Shown: positions 1 to 8,537 of the stretch, in pieces
Numbering within the stretch: the first letter of the stretch is position 1
How the letters are laid out: the number at the start of each line of letters is the position of its first letter
NCBI GenBank assembly: GCA_001898625.1
Contig: MKUP01000023.1
Coordinates: forward strand, 1-64,000
Direction: 5' to 3'
Length of the DNA: 64,000 nucleotides
DNA from: Burkholderiales bacterium 67-32
Lineage (GTDB): Bacteria; Pseudomonadota; Gammaproteobacteria; Burkholderiales; Burkholderiaceae_B
Position numbers and translations under genes: made by a program
Notes under the pieces: model-generated
The model's database searches: none
What the model saw: the letters and a program-made list of their open reading frames with translations, nothing else
What the model was told of the DNA's origin: nothing

Positions 1-565
1 GGGGCTGGCCGTTGACGCGGGCGGCGGGCTTATCCTGCTTGCTGGCCAGATTCAACCGGCGGGCATACGGCGCGGACTGTTCGTATTCCTTGCGTGGAAA
101 TGCATGCCGCACGGGCAGCAGTTCCGGTGGCAAGGGCTTCAGTTGGGGATCTTCGCGTAGGTGGCCTGCCGTTGACCCGGATAGGCTGACGAGCTGGGGG
201 ATGCTTAGGGGCTGGCCGTTGACGCGGGCGCCGGGTTGATCCTGCTGGCTGGCCAGATTCAACCGGCGGACATACTGGATGGCTTTTTCGTTTTCCTTGC
301 GCGGAAATGCTTCTCGCACGGGCAGCAGTTCTTGTGGCAGGGACTCAGTGGTTCGTTGCCGCTTGGGGGATCTTGGATTCTCGGTTTCCTCGTAGACGCG
401 GATGCCGGGGTGCGCGGCGCGCTGGTTGCTGTCGTTGCGGATGCCCGAGGGGGTACCGGGCGACGGCGGCAGGGGAGCCGTGTCGGGAAGGGCTTCCTGG
501 GGTGGTCCGGGGAGAGGCCAAGGTGTCGACGAGTCTTGCGTAGCGCCGGGGCGAATGGGGTTCAT
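1..565 (-). CDS. Proline-rich protein with 69-residue tandem repeats (3' end outside window)
   Basis: I do not recognise this family. The minus-strand frame is open from an ATG at 563-565 to the left edge, about 188 codons, and continues outside the window. The first 75 residues are rich in Pro, Ser and Thr. A 69-residue unit follows (residues 76-144), then a second copy begins; shared blocks are ELLPVR, AFPRKE, RRLNLAS and ARVNGQP. Preservation of these blocks at the amino-acid level in this frame is the evidence for coding. The frame stays open upstream of the chosen ATG and no clear ribosome site is visible, so the start is uncertain. The disordered N terminus followed by repeats resembles many secreted effectors or surface proteins, but that is inference. 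The 266 bases between this gene and the exporter at 832 hold no gene I can support. Confidence 0.6.
   Translation of the reverse strand, partial: MNPIRPGATQDSSTPWPLPGPPQEALPDTAPLPPSPGTPSGIRNDSNQRAAHPGIRVYEETENPRSPKRQRTTESLPQELLPVREAFPRKENEKAIQYVRRLNLASQQDQPGARVNGQPLSIPQLVSLSGSTAGHLREDPQLKPLPPELLPVRHAFPRKEYEQSAPYARRLNLASKQDKPAARVNGQP
134..340 (-). repeat. First complete 207-bp (69-codon) repeat unit
   Basis: This unit encodes residues 76-144 of the left-edge protein. The next unit (1-133, cut by the edge) is offset by exactly 207 bp: GCTGGCCGTTGACGCGGGCG occurs at 4 and again at 211. The period is a whole number of codons, and differences between copies leave the protein blocks ELLPVR, AFPRKE and RRLNLAS intact, so the repeat is selected as protein. 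Confidence 0.8.
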
Positions 566-831
566 GGTGGGGCAAGGTCGGTCTATGTCAGGGGGCACGG
601 CGTCGTGCTCGCTGGCAGGAATGCCGCTGTAGGGAGAGGGTTGCCTGGCGCAAACGTGACGGATTGCCCATGAGTGGCATGGCAGCAGGGATGGGTTCGC
701 CCCCGGGTCAGCGATTTTTCGGTAGTTTGTTCCAGGAGTCGTTCCTGTGCTCGCAAGTTGTCGATCACGGAAGCGAAGCGCAGGAGTTACTCGTAAGCCC
801 GGGTTGAGCGTACGAGGGAACGATGGGAAGC

Positions 832-2376
832 CTACGCCGCGTCGTCGCGCAGCGCCTCGGCGCGGGCGGACCCGCCGCGCAGGATGCAGGCCGCGGCCAG
901 GGCCGCGCACAGGGTCAGGACCGCGCCGACGGCCGCCGAGAGCCGCAGCGCGTCCACGAAGGCACCGCGCGCGACCGCCAGCAGGGCATCGGCCAGCGGC
1001 GGGGGCAGGGCATGCGCCGCGGCCACCGCGGCGCCCAGCGTCGAGGAGGCGACTTCGGCCACCCGCGCCGGGACGCCTTCCGGCATGCCTGTGGACAGGC
1101 CGGCGCGGTAGATCATCGTGCCCATGCTGCCAAACACCGCGATGCCCAGCGCGCCGCTGAATTCGGCGCTGGTTTCGGAAATGGCGGAGGCCGAGCCGGC
1201 CCGCTGCGGGGGCGCCGAGGTGATGATCATCTCGTTGCCGATGGTGAACACCGGCGCCATGCCCAGGCTCATCACGAGCAGGCCGGCCATGATCGCTTCG
1301 AGTCCATACGGGCGGTCGGCCAGCAGCACCATCAGGAACCCGGCGGCGGCCGCCAGCAGGCCGCCCACGAAGATGGACAGCGGCGGCACGCGCCGGGCCA
1401 GGCGCGGCGCGAGCAGCGAGCCCACGACGAAGCCCAGCGCCCACGGCACGGTGACCAGGCCGGCGCGCAGCGGGTCCAGCCCCAGCACCAGTTGCAGGTA
1501 CTGCGTGACGAAGATGTACACGCCGAACATGGCGAGGCAGGACAGCGCGTAGGCGGCGATGGCCGCGCTGAAGGCCGGCCGGGCGAACAGCTTCATGTCC
1601 AGCAGCGGGTAGGGCAGGCGCCGCTGCCGGCGCACGAACGCCACGCCCACCGCGAACCCGGCCACGATGATGGCCGCGGCGAGCCACGAGGCGCCATGCT
1701 GGGCGATCTGCTTGAGCCCGTAGATCATCGCCAGCACGGCGAACAGGGATTGCGCCACGCTCGGCAGGTCGATGCGGCCTGCGTCCGGGTCGCGGTATTC
1801 CGGTAGCAGCACGGGGCCGAGTGCCAACAGCAGCAGCATGACCGGCACGGCGACCAGGAAGACCGACCCCCACCAGAAGAACTGCAGTAGCACGCCGCCC
1901 ACCAGCGGCCCGATGGCGCTGCCGAGCGAGAAGCTCGCGATCCAGACACCGATCGCGAACTGGCGTTCGTGCTCGTCGTGGAACATGTTGCGGATCAAGG
2001 ACATGGTCGACGGCGCCAGGGTGGCGCCCGCGACGCCGAGCAGGGCACGCATGGCGATCAGCATGCCGGAGCTGTCGGAGAAGGCCGCGATGGCCGACGC
2101 GGCGCCGAATGCCGCCGCGCCGATCAGCAGCAGTTTGCGCCGTCCGATGCGGTCGCCCAGGGTGCCCATGGTGATGAGCAGGCCCGCGACCAGGAAGCCG
2201 TAGATGTCGATGATCCACAAGAGCTGTGAGCTGGACGGGTTCAATTGCGCGCTGATGGCAGGCAGGGCCAGGTTGAGCACGGTCAGGTCCATCGCGTAGA
2301 CCATGCAGGGCAGCGCGATGACGGCCAGTCCTATCCATTCCTTGCGGGTGGCTTTGAGAGGCGGGGGTGAGGTCAT
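832..2376 (-). CDS. SmvA/EmrB-like MFS drug:H+ antiporter (DHA2 family, 14 TM)
   Basis: This 514-residue inner-membrane exporter belongs to the DHA2 group of the major facilitator superfamily. The first helix carries the D-TVLNLALP signature, and the helix 2-3 loop has GDRIGRRK (MFS motif A). Helix 5 has the GPLVGG motif of drug antiporters. Length and number of hydrophobic segments fit 14 transmembrane helices. It resembles SmvA (methyl viologen and cationic biocide export), but the substrate cannot be read from sequence. It is the last gene of a minus-strand operon, starting 7 bases after the sigma-factor stop, so export may be part of the regulon controlled by that sigma factor. Confidence 0.88.
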   Translation of the reverse strand: MTSPPPLKATRKEWIGLAVIALPCMVYAMDLTVLNLALPAISAQLNPSSSQLLWIIDIYGFLVAGLLITMGTLGDRIGRRKLLLIGAAAFGAASAIAAFSDSSGMLIAMRALLGVAGATLAPSTMSLIRNMFHDEHERQFAIGVWIASFSLGSAIGPLVGGVLLQFFWWGSVFLVAVPVMLLLLALGPVLLPEYRDPDAGRIDLPSVAQSLFAVLAMIYGLKQIAQHGASWLAAAIIVAGFAVGVAFVRRQRRLPYPLLDMKLFARPAFSAAIAAYALSCLAMFGVYIFVTQYLQLVLGLDPLRAGLVTVPWALGFVVGSLLAPRLARRVPPLSIFVGGLLAAAAGFLMVLLADRPYGLEAIMAGLLVMSLGMAPVFTIGNEMIITSAPPQRAGSASAISETSAEFSGALGIAVFGSMGTMIYRAGLSTGMPEGVPARVAEVASSTLGAAVAAAHALPPPLADALLAVARGAFVDALRLSAAVGAVLTLCAALAAACILRGGSARAEALRDDAA

Positions 2377-2383
2377 GGAGGAG

Positions 2384-3664
2384 TCAATGGGAGGGGAGGG
2401 CTTGGGCCGCGCGTTCCAGCAGAAGTTCCTGTTCCCGCAGGTTGCGGGTCATGGCGGCGGCGCGCAGGAATTCCTCGCGTGCCTCGGCGTGGCGGCCGAG
2501 CTTGTGCAGCAGGTCGCCGCGCACGCTGGGCAGCCAATGGTAGCTGGCCAGGGCCGGTTCCGAACGCAGCGCGTCCGCCAGCTCCAGGCCGGCGGCGGGG
2601 CCGAATGCCATGCCGACCGCCACGGCGCGGTTCAGTTCGACCACGGGCGAGGGCGCGATCTGCGCCAGGACGTCGTACAAGGCGACGATCTGTTCCCAGT
2701 CGGTGTCGTCCGGGGTGCGGGCCCGGGCGTGGCAGGCGGCCAGCGCCGCCTGCAGCGCATAGGCGCCGCGCGCGCCGCCCAGGGCTTCGGCCCGGGCCAG
2801 GGCCGCCAGGCCGCGCCGTATCAGCAGCGGATCCCAGCGCGCGCGATCCTGGTCCATCAGCAGCACGGGGCGCCCGTCGGCGTCGGTGCGGGCCGGGATG
2901 CGCGAAGCCTGGATCTCCAGCAGGGCACACAGGCCATGCACCTCGCCGTCGTCCGGCGCCAGGCCCGCCAGCACGCGGGCCAGCCGCAGCGCTTCGCCGC
3001 ACAGCGCCGGCCGCATCCAGTCGTCGCCGGCCGTGGCCGAATAGCCTTCATTGAAGACGAGGTAGATCACTTCCAGCACCGATTCGAGCCGGACCTGGCG
3101 CTCCTGTGCGCGCGGCACCTCGAACGGCACCTTGGCCGCCGACAGGGAACGCTTGGCGCGCACGATGCGCTGGGCGATGGTGGCCTCGGGCACCAGGAAG
3201 GCCCGCGCGATCTCGCCCGCCGTCAGTCCGCCCAGCAGGCGCAGCGTCAGCGCGACGCGGGCGTCGGTGGACAGGACGGGGTGGCAGGCGGTGAAGATCA
3301 GGCGCAGCAGGTCGTCGCCCACTTCGTCGTCGCGCGCGGCCTCGACCAGGGCCGCCGGGTCGGGCGCGTGGGTTTCCCCCAGCGCCTCGCTCTCGTGGCC
3401 GTATTCCTCGTGCTTGCGCGCATGCAGGGCGGCCTGGCGCAGGCGGTCCAGGGCCCGGTTCTTCGCGGTGGTCATCAGCCAGGCTCCGGGGTTGTCCGGC
3501 ACGCCATCCCCCGGCCAGCGCTCCAGCGCGGCCACCAGCGCGTCCTGCGCCAGTTCCTCGGCCAGGCCGACGTCGCGCACCAGCCGCGCGACGCCCGCGA
3601 TGATGCGGGCCGATTCGATCCGCCAGACGGCTTCGATGGCACGGTGGGTGGCGGCTTGCGTCAC
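2384..3664 (-). CDS. ECF-type RNA polymerase sigma factor with C-terminal TPR-like extension (ECF42-like)
   Basis: This 426-residue sigma factor has an N-terminal sigma-2 region (LAEELAQDALVAALERWP ... NPGAWLMTTAKNRALDRLR) and a sigma-4 helix-turn-helix around LTAGEIARAFLVPEATIAQR. About 220 C-terminal residues of helical, TPR-like sequence follow, including VYLVFNEGY. Ordinary ECF factors are near 190 residues, so this is the large SnoaL-free, TPR-bearing type. The GTG start at 3664 gives VTQAATHRAIEAVWR and lies 4 bases after the VOC stop; longer in-frame starts would overlap the VOC gene. ECF42 factors are known to sit beside DGPF/YCII genes, as here. No anti-sigma factor is visible, consistent with control through the C-terminal extension. 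Confidence 0.88.
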   Translation of the reverse strand: MTQAATHRAIEAVWRIESARIIAGVARLVRDVGLAEELAQDALVAALERWPGDGVPDNPGAWLMTTAKNRALDRLRQAALHARKHEEYGHESEALGETHAPDPAALVEAARDDEVGDDLLRLIFTACHPVLSTDARVALTLRLLGGLTAGEIARAFLVPEATIAQRIVRAKRSLSAAKVPFEVPRAQERQVRLESVLEVIYLVFNEGYSATAGDDWMRPALCGEALRLARVLAGLAPDDGEVHGLCALLEIQASRIPARTDADGRPVLLMDQDRARWDPLLIRRGLAALARAEALGGARGAYALQAALAACHARARTPDDTDWEQIVALYDVLAQIAPSPVVELNRAVAVGMAFGPAAGLELADALRSEPALASYHWLPSVRGDLLHKLGRHAEAREEFLRAAAMTRNLREQELLLERAAQALPSH

Positions 3665-3668
3665 AGGC

Positions 3669-4076
3669 TCAGCCCTGCTCGACCGTGGCCGGGTCCATGT
3701 AGAAGACCTCCCATGCATGGCCGTCCGGGTCGTCGAAGCCATGGCTGTACATGAAGCCGTGGTCCTGCGGCGGCCGCGGCGCCGTGCCGCCGGCGGCCAG
3801 GGCCTTGCGCACCATGTCGTCGACGGCCTCCCGGCTGTCGCAGGTCAGGGCCACCAGGACTTCGGTGCTTTGCCGGGCATCGCTGATCGGCTTGCTGGCG
3901 AAACCGCGGAAAAAATCCGTGGTGAGCAGCATGGCGTAGATGTTCTCGCCGATGACCATACAGGCGGCCTTTTCGTTGGTGAACTGGGCGTTGAAGGTGA
4001 AGCCGAGCTGGCCGAAGAAGGCCTGGGTACGCGGCAGGTCGGCGACGGGCAGGTTGACGAAGATCTGCTTGTGCAT
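3669..4076 (-). CDS. VOC (glyoxalase/bleomycin-resistance fold) protein
   Basis: This 135-residue single-domain protein of the vicinal oxygen chelate superfamily begins MHKQIFVNLPVADLPRTQAF, the typical first strand of the fold, and ends with DPDGHAWEVFYM, the usual C-terminal metal-ligand region. The substrate is unknown; such proteins range from glyoxalases and dioxygenases to antibiotic-binding proteins. The ATG at 4076 is preceded by AAGGAATC in the gene sense, a plausible ribosome site. It sits between a YCII protein and the ECF sigma gene, an arrangement seen with many ECF42-type operons, so it is probably part of the same response. Confidence 0.88.
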   Translation of the reverse strand: MHKQIFVNLPVADLPRTQAFFGQLGFTFNAQFTNEKAACMVIGENIYAMLLTTDFFRGFASKPISDARQSTEVLVALTCDSREAVDDMVRKALAAGGTAPRPPQDHGFMYSHGFDDPDGHAWEVFYMDPATVEQG

Positions 4077-4111
4077 GATGGATTCCTTGGAAAGAGTGGG
4101 CGCGCGGCGCG

Positions 4112-4522
4112 TTATCGGCTGGTCGTTTCCAGCTTGCGGAAGCGGTCCACCGCTTCGCTCGGACCAAGGTCGTCCAGCTCGAAAAGCTCGCGCACCTCGA
4201 TCTCGCCATCGGCCTCGGCCATGGGCGAGGGAAAGCGCCGGGCCCATTCCATGGCTTCCTCGCGCGAGCGGACCTGGATCAGCGTGTAGCCGGCGATCAG
4301 TTCCTTGGTTTCGGCGAAGGGGCCGTCGACGACCGAACCCTTGCCGGCCCGGTAGCGGATGCGCCAGCCCCGGGACGACGGTTTCAGGCCGTTGGCGTCC
4401 AGCAGCACGCCGGCCTTGGCCAGTTCCTCGTGGTAGGCGGTCATCGCGGCAAGCAGGGGTTCTTCGGGCATGACGCCGGCCTCGGTGTCGGCGGTGGCGC
4501 GGACGATGATCATGAATCGCAT
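4112..4522 (-). CDS. YCII/DGPF-domain protein (upstream copy 2)
   Basis: This 136-residue small cytosolic protein of the YCII-related family begins MRFMIIVRATADTEAG and contains VVDGPFAETKELIAGYTLIQV. The DGPF motif gives the family its name. The fold is ferredoxin-like and the biochemical role of family members is mostly unknown. It shares the DGPFAE-KE-I-G core with the neighbouring gene at 4638-4991 but is diverged elsewhere, so the pair looks like an old duplication. Operon position is directly upstream of the VOC and sigma genes. Confidence 0.88.
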   Translation of the reverse strand: MRFMIIVRATADTEAGVMPEEPLLAAMTAYHEELAKAGVLLDANGLKPSSRGWRIRYRAGKGSVVDGPFAETKELIAGYTLIQVRSREEAMEWARRFPSPMAEADGEIEVRELFELDDLGPSEAVDRFRKLETTSR

Positions 4523-4637
4523 GGCGGTTGCTCCGGTGGTTGCAAGCCCGGACGTGGGCTTCTGTCCCTACGACGATCGGGACGGGCCGGAATCGACATC
4601 ATGGCAGTCACCTAGGGAAACTACCCGGTCGAACGGC

Positions 4638-4991
4638 CTAGCGATAGCAGGGGGCTACTTCCCTGACCTCGACCGTGCACCACTGCGCCGCCGGGCAGGT
4701 TTGCGCGATGGAGACGGCTTCCTCACGCGTGGCGCAGTCCAATAGGAAAAAGCCGCCTATCATTTCCTTGGCTTCCGCGAACGGTCCGTCCACGAGCCGG
4801 GTGCGTCCGTCCCGCTTCTGCACGCGTACGGCGCGGTCCTGCGAGGCCAGCGATTCCGCGGCCAGAAGCAGGCCGCGTGTTTTCAGGTCGGCGCCGAAGT
4901 CGACCATGCGGTCGTAGAGTTCGCGGCCGGCCTCCTCGCTGCGGTCGGCGCGCTGGCCGGTGGGTTCGACGATGAGCAGCATGTAGGCCAT
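4638..4991 (-). CDS. YCII/DGPF-domain protein (first gene of the sigma operon)
   Basis: This 117-residue YCII-family protein contains RLVDGPFAEAKEMIGGFFLLDC. I chose the ATG at 4991 (MAYMLLIVEP), which matches the usual family N terminus; the alternative start at 5003 adds four residues. It is the first gene of the five-gene minus-strand operon (YCII, YCII, VOC, ECF sigma, MFS). The 250 bases between it and the divergent Bug gene at 5242 must hold promoters for both directions. I could not identify a convincing -35/-10 pair by eye. Confidence 0.87.
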   Translation of the reverse strand: MAYMLLIVEPTGQRADRSEEAGRELYDRMVDFGADLKTRGLLLAAESLASQDRAVRVQKRDGRTRLVDGPFAEAKEMIGGFFLLDCATREEAVSIAQTCPAAQWCTVEVREVAPCYR

Positions 4992-5241
4992 GGGGACTCG
5001 CAAGAGAGGGCCACGGGGCGCGGCCGGCGGAGGCGGAGCGCCCGATTCTTGCAGATTTCGCGTCTTTTTTCATGACAGCGTGTAAGCACGGTGGGCCGGC
5101 GATTCAGATGGCCAACTGATAGAACTACAAATTTTTCTCGTTTGCCTGTCCCGCCGCCCACGGGTGAAATGCTGGCCATGTCGCCGCGGGGCATCGGAAG
5201 GCGGGCCTGCTTCCCGGGCCGTCCGGCGGGAAGGAGACGTG

Positions 5242-6252
5242 ATGAGGCAAGGAAGTGCAGCGGCGGCCATGGGCCGCCGCCGATGGCTGGCGGCATGCGC
5301 CACGGCCCTGGGCGTCGCGGCCGCGGTGCCGGCGATGGGACAGCCGGCCTGGCCGGCGCGGCCGGTGCGCATCGTGGTGCCCTATGCACCCGGCGGCGGC
5401 GTGGACGTGATCGCCCGGGCCCTGGCCGACCGGCTGGGTCAGAAATGGGGCCGGCCGGTCATCGTCGAGAACAAGCTGGGCGCGGCTTCCATCATCGGCG
5501 CCGACGCCGTCGCCAAGGCGGCGCCCGACGGCCATACCCTCTTGGTGACGAGCGAATCGACCATCACCAGCAATCCTTTCCTGTACGACAAGCTGCCCTA
5601 CGATGCCGTGCGCGACCTGGCGCCGATCTCGCAGCTGGTCAGCCTGCCGCAGATGGTGCTGGCGCATCCTTCCGTGAAGGCCAATTCGCTCGACGAACTG
5701 GTGGCGCAGGCCAAGGCCAGGCCCAACGAGCTGAACTACGCCTCGATGGGGTCGGGCAGCCTGCCCCACCTGCTGTTCGAGGGGCTGCGGCACAAGACGG
5801 GCATACAGATCACCCAGATTCCCTATAAGGGGATCATGCCGGCCGTGACGGCGCTGATCGGCGGCGAGGTGCAACTGGCCATGGTGGGCGCGGCCATTGC
5901 CGAGCCCCACATCCGCGCGGGCAAGATGAAGCCGCTGGCCATCGCGCGCGCCAGCCGGCTGCCGTCCGAACCGAACGTGCCCACGCTGGCGGAAGCGGGT
6001 TATGCCGACATCGACCCGCGCGAATCCTGGTTCGGCCTGTTCGCCACCGGCGGTACGCCCGATGCCGTGATCCAGCGCATCCATGCCGACGTGAAGGCGA
6101 TCGCCGCCGACCCGGAATTCCAGCAGCGTTTCGTGGCCGCGCGCGGCTTCGATCCGGTGTTCTCGTCGCCGGCGGAGTTCACCGCCGCACTGCGCGACGA
6201 GATGCGTCACAAGGAACGCCTGATCCGCCTGACCGGAGCCAAGGCCGACTAA
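5242..6252 (+). CDS. Bug-family solute-binding protein (TTT transporter) 1
   Basis: This 336-residue periplasmic binding protein belongs to the Bug/TctC family. It has an Arg-rich N terminus followed by a hydrophobic signal peptide ending near AMGQPAWPARP, then PVRIVVPYAPGGGVDVIAR, the usual ligand-loop region, and later RPNELNYASMGSGSLPHLL and IPYKGIMPAVTALIGGEVQ. Family members bind carboxylates and related small molecules. The ATG at 5242 follows AAGGAG at 5231-5236. No TctA/TctB membrane genes are nearby, so it is an orphan. Its stop overlaps the start of the amidohydrolase by one base (TAATG), which ties the two functionally. Confidence 0.9.
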   Translation: MRQGSAAAAMGRRRWLAACATALGVAAAVPAMGQPAWPARPVRIVVPYAPGGGVDVIARALADRLGQKWGRPVIVENKLGAASIIGADAVAKAAPDGHTLLVTSESTITSNPFLYDKLPYDAVRDLAPISQLVSLPQMVLAHPSVKANSLDELVAQAKARPNELNYASMGSGSLPHLLFEGLRHKTGIQITQIPYKGIMPAVTALIGGEVQLAMVGAAIAEPHIRAGKMKPLAIARASRLPSEPNVPTLAEAGYADIDPRESWFGLFATGGTPDAVIQRIHADVKAIAADPEFQQRFVAARGFDPVFSSPAEFTAALRDEMRHKERLIRLTGAKAD

Positions 6253-7598
6253 TGAGCATGCAGTCAGCAAGATGGCGCGAGGCGGCCGGACACGTGGCCG
6301 GCCTGCCCGCGCGCGAGGAGTTCGTGATACGGGGCGGTCATGTGATGACCATGGCCGACGGGATGGACGACCTGCCGGATGCCGACGTCCATGTCCGCGA
6401 TGGAGCGCTGGTGGCGATCGGCCGGGGGCTGTGCGCGCCCGGCGCGCGGGAGCTGGATGGGCGCGGCATGATCGTGATGCCGGGCTTCGTCGACACGCAT
6501 TGGCATCTGTGGAACTGTTCGCTGCGGGCGTTGATCAGCGGCGACGACGCGGCGCACGGCTACTTCCCGGTGACCTTGTCCATGGGCCCGCGCTTCACGC
6601 CGGACGACTCCTACCACTCGGTGCGGCTGGGGCTGGCCGAGGGCCTGGCGGGCGGCATCACCACGGTGCACAACTGGTCGCATAACACCCGCACGCCCGA
6701 TCACGCGCGCGCGGAACTGGCGGCCATGCGCAGCCTGGGCATACGGGGCCGACTGGCCTACGGCTGGGGGCAGGAACTGCCGCTGGACCGCCCGATGGAC
6801 CTGGCGGGCCTCGCGGAAGTCGCCCGGGCCGAGGGCGGCGATCCCATGATCCACCTGGGCGCGGCGCTCCGGACGCCAGTTTCCAACCCGCGCGGCACCG
6901 TGCCCATCGATGTCGTGCGGGCCGAGTTCGCGGGCGTCCGGCGCCTGGACCTGCCGATCACCATGCATGCGCGGCCCGGTGTGGTGTCGGTGCTGGACGC
7001 GCACGGCCTGCTGGGGTCCGATCTGCAACTGGTGCATCCCCAGGGGGTGTCGCCGCAAGAGCAGTTGCGGCTGGCCGCCAGTGGCGTTTCGTTCTCGTGC
7101 TCGCCGGTGATCGAGGTGTTGTACGCCCAGGCGTCGCGCGGCGTGATCCAGTTCCACGAGCTGGAGTGCGCCTGCGTGCGGCAGAGCCTGTCGGTGGACA
7201 GTTCATCGGCCTCGGCCAACGCCGATTTCTTTTCCTGCATGCGCACCCTGCTGTGGTCGCATCGCCAGCGTTTCGGCGCCGAGGTCCCGCTCACGGCGCG
7301 CCGCCTGCTGCGGCTGGCCACGCTGGACGGCGCGCGCGATCTGGGCATCGCGGACCGCGTCGGTTCGCTCGAAGCGGGCAAGCGGGCCGACATCATCCTG
7401 GTCCGCACCACGGACCTGAACATGGCGCCAGTGGTCGATCCGGCCTTCTCGCTGGTCTATTCGGCCCAGCCGGCCAACGTGGATACCGTCATCGTCGACG
7501 GGCGGGTATTGCGCCGGCACGGGCAGTGGACCGCCTGCGACCCCGCGCAGATCGTGCGCGACGCGGCGCAGTCCGTGCGCGAACTGGCCGCCCGCTGA
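6252..7598 (+). CDS. Metal-dependent amidohydrolase (TRZ/ATZ, cytosine-deaminase-like)
   Basis: This 448-residue amidohydrolase superfamily enzyme has the metal-binding HxH motif in GFVDTHWHLWN (His83 and His85). The C-terminal part, ADRVGSLEAGKRADIILV, is the second-domain strand typical of the TRZ/ATZ group. Such enzymes deaminate or dechlorinate heterocycles or open cyclic amides; the exact substrate is not predictable. No signal peptide is visible, so it acts in the cytoplasm. Start and stop overlap with the Bug gene upstream implies translational coupling, so its substrate is probably the ligand carried by that binding protein or a derivative of it. Confidence 0.88.
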   Translation: MSMQSARWREAAGHVAGLPAREEFVIRGGHVMTMADGMDDLPDADVHVRDGALVAIGRGLCAPGARELDGRGMIVMPGFVDTHWHLWNCSLRALISGDDAAHGYFPVTLSMGPRFTPDDSYHSVRLGLAEGLAGGITTVHNWSHNTRTPDHARAELAAMRSLGIRGRLAYGWGQELPLDRPMDLAGLAEVARAEGGDPMIHLGAALRTPVSNPRGTVPIDVVRAEFAGVRRLDLPITMHARPGVVSVLDAHGLLGSDLQLVHPQGVSPQEQLRLAASGVSFSCSPVIEVLYAQASRGVIQFHELECACVRQSLSVDSSSASANADFFSCMRTLLWSHRQRFGAEVPLTARRLLRLATLDGARDLGIADRVGSLEAGKRADIILVRTTDLNMAPVVDPAFSLVYSAQPANVDTVIVDGRVLRRHGQWTACDPAQIVRDAAQSVRELAAR

Positions 7599-7601
7599 GC
7601 G

Positions 7602-7625
7602 CGCGCCGGCCTCCGGGCCGGCGCG
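7602..7625. terminator. Bidirectional hairpin between convergent genes
   Basis: A perfect 10-bp GC-only stem (CGCGCCGGCC at 7602-7611 with its complement at 7616-7625) has a TCCG loop. It lies between the amidohydrolase stop (7598) and the LysR stop (7629), which are convergent. No T-run follows, so termination strength is uncertain. Confidence 0.55.
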
Positions 7626-7628
7626 GCG

Positions 7629-8537
7629 TCAGCCCCGTTCCTCGAATTCCTTGCAGTGGGCCGCCAGGTGGGCGCGGAAGGACGCGGCCGCCGGCGACAG
7701 CGAGCGGCCGGGCTGCGTGACCAGTTCGATCTTGCGATACACCACCGGATCGTGCAGTACGCGAAAGCGCGCGCGTTTCGAGCGGGCCAGCAGCCCCGCG
7801 TAGGACGGCAGCACCGCGATGCCCAGACCGGCCTCGACCAGGCCGATGGCCGACCACAGATAGTGCACCTCGAAGCGCGGCTCGGCCGCGATGCCCGATT
7901 GGTGAAGCACGCGGTCGATCTGTGGCAGCGAGCCGCTGGACTGCGGCACGACGATCATGGGCTGGCTGGCCAGGTCGGCCCACGCCAGGTCCCGCCGGCG
8001 GCGCGCCAGCGGCCACCCGCTGGGGATCATGGCACCCAGAGGATGGCGCATCAGCAGGCTGCGATTCAGTTCCACCTCGTTGCCGGTGAACACGCCCACG
8101 CCCAGGTCGACCTCGCCCTGCTGCACCTGCCGCAGGATGACGTCGACCGGCGCGTCGGACATACGGACCTCGATGGCGGGATGGGCGGCCTGGAAGGTGG
8201 CGATGGCGTCGGGCAGCAGCGTAGCCGCCATGACCGGCGTGGTCGCCACGGTGACGCGGCCGCGGCGCATCTGCACCAGATCCTGGGTGCGGCGGATGGC
8301 CTGCTCCACTTCGCCCAGGATGCGTTCCGCGTGCTGCAGGAACTCCGTGCCGGCCTCGGTGACGGCGAGCTTGCGCGTGGAACGGTCCAGCAATTGCAAT
8401 CCCAGCTGGCCTTCGAGCTCACGCACCAGCAGGCTGGTGGCGGACTGGGTCAGGTGCAGCCGCCGCGAGGCCGCGGTGAAACCGCCGCAATGCACGACTT
8501 CGACGAACGCGCGCATCTGGCGCAGGGTCACATTCAT
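7629..8537 (-). CDS. LysR-family transcriptional regulator
   Basis: This 302-residue protein has an N-terminal winged helix-turn-helix (MNVTLRQMRAFVEVVHCGGF, then TAASRRLHLTQSATSLLVREL) and a C-terminal inducer-binding domain. The ATG at 8537 is chosen because it places the helix-turn-helix at the usual distance from the N terminus. It converges on the Bug-amidohydrolase pair and is the likely regulator of that pair, although divergent orientation would be more usual for LysR proteins. Confidence 0.9.
   Translation of the reverse strand: MNVTLRQMRAFVEVVHCGGFTAASRRLHLTQSATSLLVRELEGQLGLQLLDRSTRKLAVTEAGTEFLQHAERILGEVEQAIRRTQDLVQMRRGRVTVATTPVMAATLLPDAIATFQAAHPAIEVRMSDAPVDVILRQVQQGEVDLGVGVFTGNEVELNRSLLMRHPLGAMIPSGWPLARRRRDLAWADLASQPMIVVPQSSGSLPQIDRVLHQSGIAAEPRFEVHYLWSAIGLVEAGLGIAVLPSYAGLLARSKRARFRVLHDPVVYRKIELVTQPGRSLSPAAASFRAHLAAHCKEFEERG

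Noticed and set aside
12-239. Tandem DNA repeat at 1-280 as a CRISPR or intergenic repeat
   Set aside because: The period is 207 bp and preserves a protein frame on the minus strand, so it is a coding repeat.
236-673. Plus-strand open frame of 145 codons at the left edge
   Set aside because: Its sequence shows no protein features, and the opposite strand carries a 69-codon in-frame repeat with conserved blocks, which explains the open frame.
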